A stretch of DNA of 64,000 bases from Rhypophila decipiens (lineage: Eukaryota; Ascomycota; Sordariomycetes; Sordariales; Naviculisporaceae), in the NCBI GenBank assembly GCA_033297075.1, contig MU858045.1, positions 682,001 to 746,000 on the forward strand. Direction: 5' to 3'. Each line of letters opens with the position of its first letter. Position 1 is the first letter of the stretch. Below, in pieces: positions 34,101 through 45,234 of the stretch. The position numbers and the translations under genes are program-made. The notes under the pieces were generated by a model that was not told the DNA's origin, did not search any database, and was given only the letters and a program-made list of their open reading frames with translations.

Positions 34101-34719
34101 TCTTGGCCGCTGGGGTTTGTTTTCGAGAATGAAACGTTAAGTGCACTACCCGCCTCGGCCATGGTCAGCCACCCGGGCATTTTTGAGCTGGTGGGTTTGC
34201 CCAAGAACTACGACACGCTCATCGAGGAAAGTACACGGCGCAGGTGTCCCACCAAGGGGAAGGAGGTTACGGACCCGATGCTGTGCTTGTTTTGTGGAGA
34301 GCTGTTTTGCGGCCAAGCTGTCTGCTGCACAAAAGAAGACAAGGAGGGTCGGAACAAGAAGGTCAAGATTGGAGGAGCACAGCAGCATATGAGAAGGTTT
34401 GTACCCCTTCCTCACCTTCTTCAAAAATCATACTAACTTTTTAAAACGCAGATGCCAAAAGAACATCGGAATGTTCATCAACATCAAGAAATGCTGCGTC
34501 TTCTACGTGCACCGCATGTCGGGGTCTTTTAGCAACGCACCCTACATTGATCGGTATGGCGAGGTCGATCTTGGACTTCGGCACGGACGGCAGCTCTTCT
34601 TGCATCAGAAGCGCTATGATGCTATGTTGCGCACTTTGTGGCTGAATCACGGGGTGCCGAGCTATATTGCACGGAAGCTCGAGGCGGATATCAACAATGG
34701 AGGATGGGAGACTATCTGA
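28104..34719 (+). CDS. UBR1: N-end rule E3 ubiquitin ligase Ubr1
   Basis: Exons 28104-34396 and 34452-34719 encode 2186 residues. Ubr1 recognises destabilising N-terminal residues and works with an E2 (Rad6/Ubc2 in yeast) to ubiquitinate N-degron and misfolded cytosolic proteins. The UBR box, a Cys/His zinc fold, is at about residues 88-160 (VCGHIFTQGEATYACRTC .. CDCGDQEAW .. CTIH). The ClpS-like type-2 pocket is at about 239-320 (GEWAVLLWNDEKHTIDDV). An Asp/Glu-rich stretch (about 416-470) and a proline run follow. The split RING begins at CILCQEE (about 1383) and ends at SIGCGHIMHYSCFEAYF .. FVCPLCKALGN (about 1480-1533). The C-terminal conserved region includes LCLFCGELFCGQ and, across the intron (GTTTGT..CGCAG, splitting an Arg codon), NIGMFINIKKCCVFY and a final LWLNHGVPSYIARKLE. 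The TTG upstream is not used; the ATG at 28104 starts the usual N-terminus. Confidence 0.93.
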
Positions 34720-36323
34720 AGAGAGGTTGGTGAGTTGGAGTGGGATGAGCAGTACATCTTGAGTGTGCTGTATATATTGATCCTTGGCTCGCCGCTCATT
34801 TTGCTCATGGTGTCTGCGGGACGTTGGTAGTCATAACATGGGGAGGCGTAGGCGGCTTACACACAGGGAGCTCTTATTACCAGGGAACCCATTCTTTTGG
34901 CTTTGTTGCGCTGTTTTTGCTTGGTCACGATGGTTTTGGATGGACGAGATGGAGTTTGCGATGGAATTTCTACAGAGATACGCAGACTGTACATAGCCTC
35001 TCATGTGTTAATCTATTTTTGTGTTTGTTTTCTACAGGCGTGCAGGATACCTTGAGTTTTCAACCTTGAGAATGTCATAACGTCCCATATGGACTTTTAG
35101 TCAGGTACCTACCCAACAAGATTTACTTGAGAATTTGATCGCTAGGGCTAGTCCTCTGCCTTTACTTTCTCATGTAGGTGCGTATGATTATTACTTGATG
35201 TTACACACAATCACGAGCAGCTTGCGGGGGTTATTACGTATGAGGTGACAAGTCCTTTGCGTAAGGTACCGACCGTATCAGATCGGCATGTGAGCCTCTT
35301 TACGGCCCGGGACCGGATGTTGTGATAACTTTTTCTTTTAAAGCTGTCCACGTAATCCTCGACAACACCTCCGACAATGACAAAGTCACTTTAGCCCATT
35401 AACAGAAGCACTATCCAGCTTCTCGGGTTACGTAGTTCGCGATTTGACTGAAGAACAAATCATTCGTCTGGAAGGGTGGTTGAGTTATGCAAGGCACCTT
35501 CCTAATCGAGGTCAAGGTTACTTTGGTTCCTCGGATCGTTTGCTGAGTAATTCACCTCCTCACCGGCTCTTTCATGATAACCACAGGACGAAGTAAAATC
35601 CTCTTTTCGGGTTACAATTCGCATTATGGTCCATCTTGCGACGTGCATGCATGGGACATTTCCTGGTCGGTTGATGTTCGCTGCCGCTCGGCGACCTTTG
35701 GCTTGGACAGAAATTGCTTCTAGAAAGAAAGCAAGGTGCTGAGAATTACCATGGACAGCATGACCGTACTGGGTAGGGGTAGGAAGAATATGAAATATGG
35801 GGTAGAGTATCATTCCCAATGTGACAGCTCCTTCACGGATTCCTATCCTGCAAACCTACCTGCCGTCGGCCCGTGCTACGAAGCGAAAGGTATACATCCG
35901 AGCTGACGAGGCCAGTCTCCGTACAGTGTGATTCATCATGAGTGAGCAACCCTTCAATTCTCACTTTGATTACGTGTCGTGTCGTTCATTTTTGTTAATC
36001 TTTCCTCCTCTTGCTTCTTTTCAGGTCTTCTTTTATCCAATATTTGGCTGTGTTGTTGCTCTGCTGTTGAGGATTTGAAGGCACGGACGGCCTCACATGG
36101 TTGGAAAGAAACACAGCCACATCTTTATTGCAAGGAAAACCGCCGTCACGGGATATTTCAGTTGCAGTTTCGTGTGATACCCCTGGTGACTGGGCAAAGA
36201 GGATAAATCTCAGCTTCGCATTCAGATTACCCATCTCACTCATACTCGGGCCCAAGAAAGCAGGAAAAGCACCAGTCCCCGAAAGAGACAAACACTACAG
36301 GAAGAGACAAGCAGAAACGGAAG
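34720..36323. other. Intergenic between UBR1 and the ABCC transporter
   Basis: Carries the 3' flank of UBR1 and the promoter and leader of the ABC transporter. Only short unsupported frames are present; an upstream ATG-led frame at 35938 is in the likely leader region. No RNA gene or repeat was recognised. Confidence 0.45.
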
Positions 36324-39300
36324 ATGGTCTTTCCAGCGGGAGAGGCCACAGGCGGGGGCGATATCTTTGACTTCAACCAAGAATCGTTCGACTTCAATCT
36401 CCAGTTCGAGCAGATCTTCTTTTCGATTGTCCCCTCGGCGCTCTTCATTGTATCGTCTCTATGGCGGACAATCTCGCAGTTACGGAAGCCCACCGTGGTG
36501 GACGCTCCGGTCTTTCGGATTATCAAGCTGGTAGGTAGGCCCTCTCCTCTTCCTCACATAGACACATACTCATAAACCCATGCTAACACACAACCAAAAG
36601 GGCGCAATAACGACCTACATAGGCCTAGAACTAACCCTCCTAATCGTCCTGCTACTCAACAACGGCAGCGGCAACACTCAAGCAATCCCACCACTCTTCA
36701 TCGCCTCCTCCGTCCTCAAACTGGTCTCTGCCCTGCTGATGGTCGCCCTATCACTAATAGACCACTCCAAATCTCCACGCCCCTCAGTCCTCTTGAGCAT
36801 CTACCTCTTCCTCACCCTCCTCCTCGACGCAGCCCAAGCAAGGACGTTATTCCTCCTCTCCAAACAAACAAATGTCTCATCAAGCCCAGCAAACTACCAC
36901 AGTCCAGGCAAAGTCTACAGCGCAGTATTCCTCACAAGCGTGATCCTGAAAATCGGCATTTTACTGCTAGAAGCCCAGCGGAAATCACGACCAGGCTGGA
37001 TCCGCTGGGCAGCAGCCGAGAAGGAACAACACAGTCCCGAAGAAACAAGCGGGATATTCTCCCTGGGTGTGTTCTTCTGGCTCAATGGCGTTTTCTGGCA
37101 GGGGTACAGAAAGATTCTCAAGATTGAGGACTTGTATCCCCTCGACACGGCGCTTGATGGGGGCCGGTTGAGTGACAAGTTTGCTGGGGTTCGGCACCAG
37201 CTCGAGGAGGAGGGAAAAGGCAAAACAACGCTGAGAGGGGATAAATTCGGACTGGTCAAGTTACTAGCTCGCTCTCTAAAACTCTCGTTGCTCTTGCCGA
37301 TCATTCCCCGATTTGCGTTGCTGGGCTTTGTCTTTTGCCAGCCGTTTTTTATCGAGCGGTTGTTGGAGCATTTGGCCCAGCCCGAGGGTGTCGATGCCAG
37401 GGTTGGATATGGCTTCATTGGGGCCGCAGTACTGATATACAGCGGGATTGCACTTTCCAAATCGCTGTATTGGTATTTCCACCATCGAACGAGGGCCATG
37501 ATGCGGACCATCTTGGTTACCGAGATCTATCGCAAGGCTACGCTTGTCAGGATCGGTGCCCAGGAGGATGAGAGTGCTGCTATTACACTTATGAGCACCG
37601 ATATCGAACGGATCAGTGTCGGGTTTTTGTTTCTGCATGATCTGTGGGCGTCGACTATCCAGATTGGGATTGCCTCGTGGATGTTGTATCGTCAGCTGGG
37701 CGTAGCGTTTGTTGCGCCAATGGGTGTCGTTACAGCGTGCGCAATCGGCATGGCGGTATTAATGAAGTACACCGGCGACTCACAGAAGAAGTGGATGGCG
37801 CAAGTGCAAAAGAGGGTTGGACTGACAGCCACAGTGATAAGCAACATGAAGAACCTCAAGATCTCGGGACTTGCGGGCGCAGTAGGGGATTTTGTCCAAA
37901 AGCTAAGGGTCGACGAGCTGGGCGCTGGGACGAGGTTTCGAAAGATCATCATCGCCGCGGCCGTGTTTGGGTTTGTGCCGAGTTTGTTTGGACCGCCCGT
38001 GACGTTTGCTGCTGCGCAGAGGGAGCTGAACGTTGGCACCATGTTTACGAGCCTGTCGTATTTGTTGCTCTTGACGGATCCGCTGGTTACGATTTTCCAG
38101 ACGATTCCGACTCTTATTTCGGGATTGGCTTGTCTGAGCCGGATCCAAGGGTTTTTGGAGTGCGAGACACGCAAGGACTTTCGAAAGGTTCTTGCTGATC
38201 TGAGGAAAGAGGCAGAGGAGAAGAAACCGGTGGAACCTGGAGGAGATGCGGATCCGATTGTGATTGAGGATGGGAATTTTGGGTGGGAGGCTGGCAAATT
38301 TGATCTCCGGGATATCAATATGCGAGTGCCCAAGTCGTCGCTGACTATTGTCGTTGGGCCAGTTGGATCGGGCAAGTCGACGCTGTGCAAGGCACTGCTT
38401 GGGGAGATTCCTCACAGCTCGGGCAGTCTTGTTCTGAGCACCAGGTTCCCGCATGTCGGATTCTGCGAGCAAGCGCCCTTCCTCTCAAATGGCACCATCA
38501 AGGAGAACATTGTTGGGTTTTCTCCTTTCGACGGCGAGAGATATGCTAGCGTTGTCGAGGCCACCGCCCTCGACTTTGACTTTGCTACTCTCCCGCAGAG
38601 GGACGAGACGAATATCGGCTCTGATGGTATCACATTGTCTGGCGGGCAGAAACAGCGGGTTTCTCTGGCTAGGACTTTGTATCTCCAGTCTGATTTGCTA
38701 GTGCTGGACGATATCTTTAGCGGGCTGGATGCCGATACCGAGGAGCAGGTCTTTAGGGGTGTGTTTGGACCGGATGGGCTGCTCAGGCACCGCCGGACTA
38801 CTGTCGTCTTGTGCACCCATAGTATCCGGCACTTGCCTACGGCGGATTATATTATTGCTCTTGGCGACGGCAGGGTCGTCGAGCAAGGGAGCTTTGCGCA
38901 ACTGATGGAGCGCTCTGAGGGGGGGTATGTCCAGCGATTAGGGCTGAAAGACTCGTCTTCTTCCGACAGTGAGACGGCATCGCTGAGGTCCTCGGGGAAG
39001 AGAGGGTCTAAGGAGATAGAGTCTAAGCCGGCTTTGGCTCGCAAAGTGACAACCAAAGGGACAGCCGCCAAAACTGTCGAGGCGGCGCTTTCCCCTGAAG
39101 CCGAAGCAGCCAGGCAGTTGGGCGACAGCTCGGTCTACAAGACGTATGTGCAGAGCATGGGCGTGTGGGTTGCCGCGGGCAGTTTGCTTTGCGGTGCGCT
39201 CTGGGGGTTCTTTACGAATTACCCGACTATCTGGCTCACATACTGGGCCAACGATGCCTCCTCGCCCAATCCTACCCACTCGTACGCCTACTACGCGGGC

Positions 39301-41112
39301 ATATACTTTCTCCTCCAGTTCTGCGCCATGATAGCCTTACTGCTCCTAGGAATATGTCTCCTCATCCTGGCCATCGAAAGAGCAGGCGCCAACCTCCATC
39401 AAGACGCTCTTCGGACCCTGATTCGTGCCCCCCTACGCTTCTTCACCACAACAGACACGGGCGTCGTGACCAACCTCTTCTCGCAAGACCTCAACCTGAT
39501 AGATACCGAGCTACCCAATGCCGTTCTCAACACGTTATTCTGCGTCTTTATCGCCATAGGCCAAGCAGCGGTTATGCTTACATCCTCGTGGTACCTGGTA
39601 ATCAGCTACCCGTTCTTGATAGCCCTTCTCTACCTAGTACAGCGCTTTTACCTACGGACCTCGCGGCAGCTCCGTCTTCTCGATCTAGAAGCCAAATCCC
39701 CGTTATACACGCACTTCCTCGACACCATGAAGGGGATAACCACCATCCGCGCATTCGGCTTTGTACGCGAGGAAATCGCCAAGAACATCCGCTTGATCAA
39801 CACGAGCCAACGACCTACCTACCTGCTGTACATGGTCCAGCAGTGGTTGAATCTGGTGCTCGACGTGGTGGTCATGGTCATGGCGGCTGCTCTGACGGCC
39901 CTCGCTGTGAAATTGCATTCCAACTCTGGCTTCACTGGAGCGTCGCTCGTCACGCTGATGGGATTTGGCGAGAGTCTGGGCGGGATCGTGCTGTATTACA
40001 CCAAGCTGGAGACGTCCATCGGCGCTATCGGTCGGCTCAAGACGTTTAATGATACTGTCAAGCCCGAGGATAAAGAGGCGGAGGATATTATCCCGCCGCC
40101 CGAGTGGCCTGATCGCGGCGAGGTGGTCCTCGGGAATGTTTCGGCTAGTTATGATGCTGAGGATGACGACGACAACGATGAAGAAGCACCGTCTTATTCT
40201 TCTTCTTCGTCCTCTTCTGGTGCTGTTGTTGAAAAGCCACAGCCAAACCTGGTACTCAAAAACATCAACCTAACCATCCAGCCCGGCGAGAAAATCGCCA
40301 TATGCGGCCGCACCGGCAGCGGCAAGTCCAGCCTGGTAGGATTTCTGCTCAAGCTACTTGATCCCATCTCCCCATCATCATCCGTATCTTCCTCGGCAAG
40401 CATATCCATAGTAGCCACAATCGACTCCATCCCCCTCGACAGGATAGACCGCCAGACCCTCCGGGCTCGCATAATCGCCGTCCCACAAGAAGCAGTCTTC
40501 TTACCCGATGGCTCAACCTTTTTCGCAAACCTAGACCCCTTGGACCTCTGCACCGACGCCTCTGAATGCGAAGACGTCCTGCGCACAGTCGGACTCTACG
40601 AGTTCGTACAGTCGAGAGGTGGCTTACAAAGCGGCATGAACCCCGGCACCCTTAGCGCCGGACAGCGACAGTTACTTTCCCTCGGACGGGCTTTACTCCG
40701 CCAAAGGCAGCGCACCAAACAAATACTCTCAAATACTACTACTAATCCTTCCTCCCCCTCCAAAGGAAAAGGAGGAGGAGGAGGAGGAGGAGGAGGAGGA
40801 GGAGGAGGAGGAGGAGGAGGAGGAGGAATCCTAATCCTAGACGAAGTCTCCTCAAGCGTGGACCACGAGACCGAGCGCGTAATGCAGAATATCATCCGTC
40901 AGGAATTTGCAAACTACACAGTCATTGCCGTAAGTCATCGGCTGGATATGATTATGGACTTTGATCGTGTCGTTGTCATGGATAAGGGTGTTATTGTCGA
41001 GGTTGGTAATCCATTGGCTTTGGTGGCAGATGGCAATAATAATGGCCATGGTACTACTACGGCGAGTCGATTTGCCCAGTTGGTTGCTGCTTCTAGTGCT
41101 GGGAGGGCTTGA
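36324..41112 (+). CDS. ABCC/MRP-type ABC full transporter with poly-Gly insert in NBD2
   Basis: Exons 36324-36530 and 36601-41112 encode 1572 residues. The order is TMD0 (about 1-170), linker, TMD1 (about 240-560), NBD1, TMD2 (about 870-1170), NBD2, as in MRP/ABCC exporters, which move glutathione or other conjugates out of the cytosol across plasma or vacuolar membrane. NBD1: Walker A GPVGSGKST (655-663), signature LSGGQKQR (748-755), Walker B LLVLDDIFSGLD with Asp in place of the catalytic Glu, the usual ABCC asymmetry. NBD2: Walker A GRTGSGKSS (1305-1313), Q-loop VPQEAVFLPD, signature LSAGQRQLL (1420-), Walker B ILILDEVSSSVD (1479-), H-loop VSHRLD. Between signature and Walker B of NBD2 is an extra ~40 residues ending in 19 consecutive glycines. 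An acidic Ser-rich insert precedes NBD2 (DAEDDDDNDEEAPSYSSS). The cargo is unknown. Confidence 0.9.
40771..40827 (+). repeat. (GGA)19 microsatellite coding poly-Gly in the ABCC transporter
   Basis: Nineteen uninterrupted GGA codons (residues 1460-1478), in frame, directly before Walker B of NBD2. Confidence 0.95.
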
Positions 41113-41687
41113 TTATCGTAATTATGGTAGACTTTGCTTTCGAGTTGATGTTTATATTGTGTTTTTTTCAAGTGAAGATGAAGTCTGTCTTCCCATCCAT
41201 ATTCGAATATGCCTGAGTGCGGGATAGAAATGCGAATCAGCCCAAACGAACGACGTCGACACATGTACAAGCACCCGGAGTCAGAAAGAATAGCAGTGAA
41301 CCAACCGCCTTTTTGTATTAATCACGAATCTAGTTTATCAATGTATCCATTGTTTGGTTCACCACTGCCTTTTGGCTCTCTCTCAGCATCAACAAAAACC
41401 CCCAATATCAACACCAAAACGTATTTTCTTGCTAACCAGTTCCTCCATCAAAAGTTTTGTTTCTCCCCATCTGCCCATCTAAAGTCGGAACATGTAATCT
41501 ATGTCTAAACCAATGATCCAAGTAAAAGGGTCTAAGAAATATGAGACCAAGAAAGAATCTCGATGTTCAGAAAAAGCTAAGAATGTCGTAAAAATTTCGT
41601 ATCATCATCTGGTCTAATGCTCCATAATGCATCATCATAAAGAAACAAGAAATAAAAGGATGCACCCAGAGTGAGAAAGCACGAGTT
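41113..41687. other. Convergent 3' flanks of the two ABC transporter genes
   Basis: 575 bp between two stop codons facing each other. AT-rich, with several AATAAA-like words; no gene seen. Confidence 0.6.
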
Positions 41688-44600
41688 TCACGGACTTGGG
41701 CTCGAAGTATCACCTCTAGAGGGCTCACTCTTCGACTGGACCTTTCGTGAGTAGACTGGATATCTCAGGATTGGCTCCTCGGAATGGGACTTGGTCTCGT
41801 CGCCAACTGGGTGCCTAGGGCCTGCTTCTCGTTTTACCTCGTCTGGTTTCGGGCCCTGATTTGTCGCGCTCACAAAGGCCGCGCTCTGGAACACAGGGTA
41901 GGGCGCCTGGATCATGAAAAACGGCGGGGCAAAGTATTGAACCGAGGGACCATGAGGCGGTCGAGTCGGGCTCACAATCCTCATGTCGGGTCGCATGTCG
42001 ACTGGTGGTGCCAGCCTACTTGTGCTATCGACAGCGGGTGATAATGACAGTGGCATAGAGCGTGGGGTAAACGGCCGAGCGACGGGATTGAGTCTCGAGT
42101 TCTGTAGCGCAAAAAGGGGTTAGATAGACACCGCCAAACATGTATAATAATAATACAAGCTTTGGTAGCATCATCTATACCTCTTTTTTATGCCCAGAAC
42201 TCTGGCTTTTCTTCGCACCGTCCTCTGTAGAACCCTCTGCCAACGCTGCTTTCTTATTCGCGCCGTCGGTTTGGCTTTCGTCGGCCGGTTTCTGCGACGT
42301 CGTGCTCTTGACGTTGGCCAAAACTGACTTGGTCTCCTCGGTACTCAGGTCGTTCACGATCCCAGTTCCTTTGTTTCCATCTTCGTTCTCGTCCCCTTCT
42401 GTCGAATCCGTGTCTTTGGGCTTGAGAAAGACCTGTCGTGACCAAAGGTCTGCATATTTGCCATTTGCACGGATTAGTTCATCGTGGCTACCCTCCTCCG
42501 CAACTTCTCCGTCACCAATAACGATAATACGGTCCGCGTTCATGATAGTCGATAGTCGATGCCTGTTGAATTGTTAGCGATTGATCACCCATCGACAATA
42601 CTGGCTAGACTTACGCAACGACAAATGTTGTGCGGCCTTTGCAAAGCACTTTCAGAGCCTCCTGGATCTTCTGTTCCGTCTCTGTATCGACCGCACTTGT
42701 AGCTTCGTCGAGAAGCACCACAGCTGGCTTCTTGAGAATGGCCCGCGCAATCGCCACGCGTTGCAATTCGCCACCAGACAGCTTAACACCCCGTTCGCCA
42801 ACAACGGTTTGGTATCCTACATGCTGTCAGCTTCCATAGCGAACAGGCCACGTGAAGTGGGAGTAACGTACCTTCGCTTTTGTTCAGAATCTGCTCGTGA
42901 ATACATGCCGCTTTGCAAGCTTCGTAAACATCGTCGTCGGTTGCGTCGCGCTTTGCATACCGGACGTTCTCCATGATGGTGTCATCAAACAGAACCGGAC
43001 TTTGGTGGACCACGCCGATTTGCTCGCGGAGGCTACGGCGGTATGTTAGTATCATCTCACAGCTTGCCCACTGGCAGGGCAAGACTCTTTGACCACATAC
43101 CTGAAAAGCTCAACGTCCCGAATATCCTGGCCGTCAATTTTGATCGAGCCGCCTGTCACGTCGTATAAACGGCCGAGAAGCCTCAGAATCGTCGACTTTC
43201 CGGCCCCAGTTTGTCCGACGAATGCCACTGTCTCCCCGGGAGAGACTGTAAAGCTTATGTCTTTGAGAATATCCTTCTTCTTGTCGTACGAAAAGCTCAC
43301 ATTCTCGAACTTGACGTGTCCACCATTGAACTCCAACGGGGGTGCCCCGTCCTTGTTGACAACGGTCGCCTTGGTTTGCATGATCTCGAGAAGCCTCTCC
43401 GCGTCAAGCAGGGTCCCGGCAAACCTCCTGCTCATCGAAGCAAAGAATGTCAGGGGAGAGCTCAATTGAGCCCAGTATGTGAGCAGCATCGTAAACTGTC
43501 CTGGTGTAGCTTGGCCGTGAGTAACCTGGAATATGGCAAGGAAGGTTCCCGCCAACAATCCCGAGAGCAATGTCAGTGATTGCAGGCCATGCGAGACGAG
43601 GCTCTGGACTTGACACTGCAATGATGTCGAGATGGTCTTTTTGACTGCCATAGCCTGGCGATCCTCCTCATACTTGATCTGATTAAAGGCGGCGACTGTC
43701 CCCCAACCGTGGATACCACTGCTTTGTACACAGCTCATCTCGTAATAGGCACTGGTCTGCGCCCGTCGTGGGTCTTTCATCCTCTTCATCATCTGCGTCG
43801 TTATGAACAGGTACACTACGGCCGTGGCAGCAGTGATGAATCCTTCGTACGGCCCAAAGGTAACCGAGAGGAAGATAAAGGCCGCTGACAAGTCGATAAA
43901 CATGGGGACCACCTCGAAGCACACGGATTCAATGAGATCGGAAATCCTAGTTCCGTAAATGATCGCCACTTGAATATCCGACGAGCTTTTTGAGTCGTGG
44001 AAATCGGCCGAGAGTCGCATAACGTGTGAGTAGGCTGCAGTGCGCAATGCCTCGCTCGAGTAGTTTTCGACTGGGTACCAAAGCCATGACCGAATGCCGC
44101 TGATTCCGGCCGAGGACGCGACAATGCGGAAACCAACATAGATCATAACCTCGACCCACGGATTCTTGAAATTGATCCCGTAGAGACTGTCCATCACAAT
44201 TCCGATTTGTCGCGGAATCAGAACATTGAGGCCGTTGTTGATCAGCAAACAGACGCCGACGAGGGCGATACGAAATTGAAGCGACGGGCGTCCGGAGGGC
44301 CAAATATAGGGGAAGAATATCTAAACGAGCCGCAGTCAGCAAAGGATCACACCTGGCAGATCAACGGAGACGACGTCGCACATACCATGAAGCGCTTCAC
44401 GTAAGCAAACCAGCTCCCATTCTCTTTGAGCGCCTTTTCCTTTCTCTCGGCTGCTATGCGATCTGCTTTTTGCCAGAATGATTCGAACTTCGGTTTCGAA
44501 GCTGTCTGGGTATTCGAGACGGCTGTGGCCTGACTGCTCGTGCTAGAACTGTCCGATGTCGATCCATAACCATCTTCGCCCTCCCCATTGGCTTGCTCCT

Positions 44601-45234
44601 CAGGGTTGTCGGCCTTGAGAAGGCTTTGTCTCTCAGCATCGGTGGCTTTCTCTTTCCTCCAACGACCAAAGTTTTCGATGGAGCTGAAGAAGGCCACAGC
44701 AAAGGTGAGAAGCCTAGCCGCGATAAGGGATACTTCAACGAACCAGGCCGTTGTCAAGACCTCTTCTTGACTTAGGGTGGTAAGATATAGCGTCCCGATT
44801 GCTGCCTCGAACAACACGGCCAGTGCAAACGATCCGGTTAAAGGATACCAAACGGGCTTGTCGGTATCGGAGAGCAGAGCCAACTCCATCCCAAAGACAA
44901 GAATGCTCGAAAGAAGCCCCACGACGCTGTCTTGATCAGCTGGTAACTTTTGCCGAACTAGGGAGTCGAATAGCAGGGTTGAAACCTGTGCGAGGTAGGC
45001 AAAGATGTTGAATGACATGAGATACATAATCAAGCGGCGGCGAATCCGTGTTTCTTTGGGGGCCATTGTCTGTAACGTCACAATGGAGGCTACGGTACAG
45101 ACAATGTAGTAGACGAAGATGGTGATGGGATAAGCATAGCGGAGGATCTCAAGCACCGAGCTTGGCTGGAAGCCCGACGCCAGGAAAGCTGTTTCTTCGC
45201 GGTCCATGTTTTGTATGGGCGGATCCAGATCCAT
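41688..45234 (-). CDS. HMT1: HMT1-type half ABC transporter (ABCB6/HMT family) with PAM2-like tail
   Basis: Exons (minus strand) 45234-44386, 44320-43101, 43032-42872, 42816-42615, 42562-42181 and 42101-41688 encode 1075 residues. Founding members (fission yeast Hmt1, ABCB6) sit in the vacuolar membrane and export thiol-peptide- or metal-related cargo. A hydrophobic N-terminal domain (about 1-200) precedes the TMD ([46 protein letters not shown]). The single NBD has Walker [10 protein letters not shown] (about 651), Q-loop [12 protein letters not shown], signature LSGGELQR (about 755), Walker [13 protein letters not shown] and H-loop VVAHRLS spanning an intron. After a Lys/Glu/Thr-rich tail, a last exon, joined by a GTATAG..ACAG intron that keeps frame, adds [14 protein letters not shown], which fits the PAM2 pattern, and a Pro/Ser-rich end. 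Without that splice the protein would stop at VCA-like GHKKEV. Confidence 0.88.

Noticed and set aside
40690..40830. The poly-Gly tract as an unrecognised intron
   Set aside because: There is no GT..AG pair that removes it while keeping frame and the Walker B strand; the tract is a multiple of three and in frame.
42976..42985. A second perfect ATGRYRYCAT match
   Set aside because: It lies inside a coding exon of the HMT1-type gene, where a ten-base degenerate palindrome is expected by chance.
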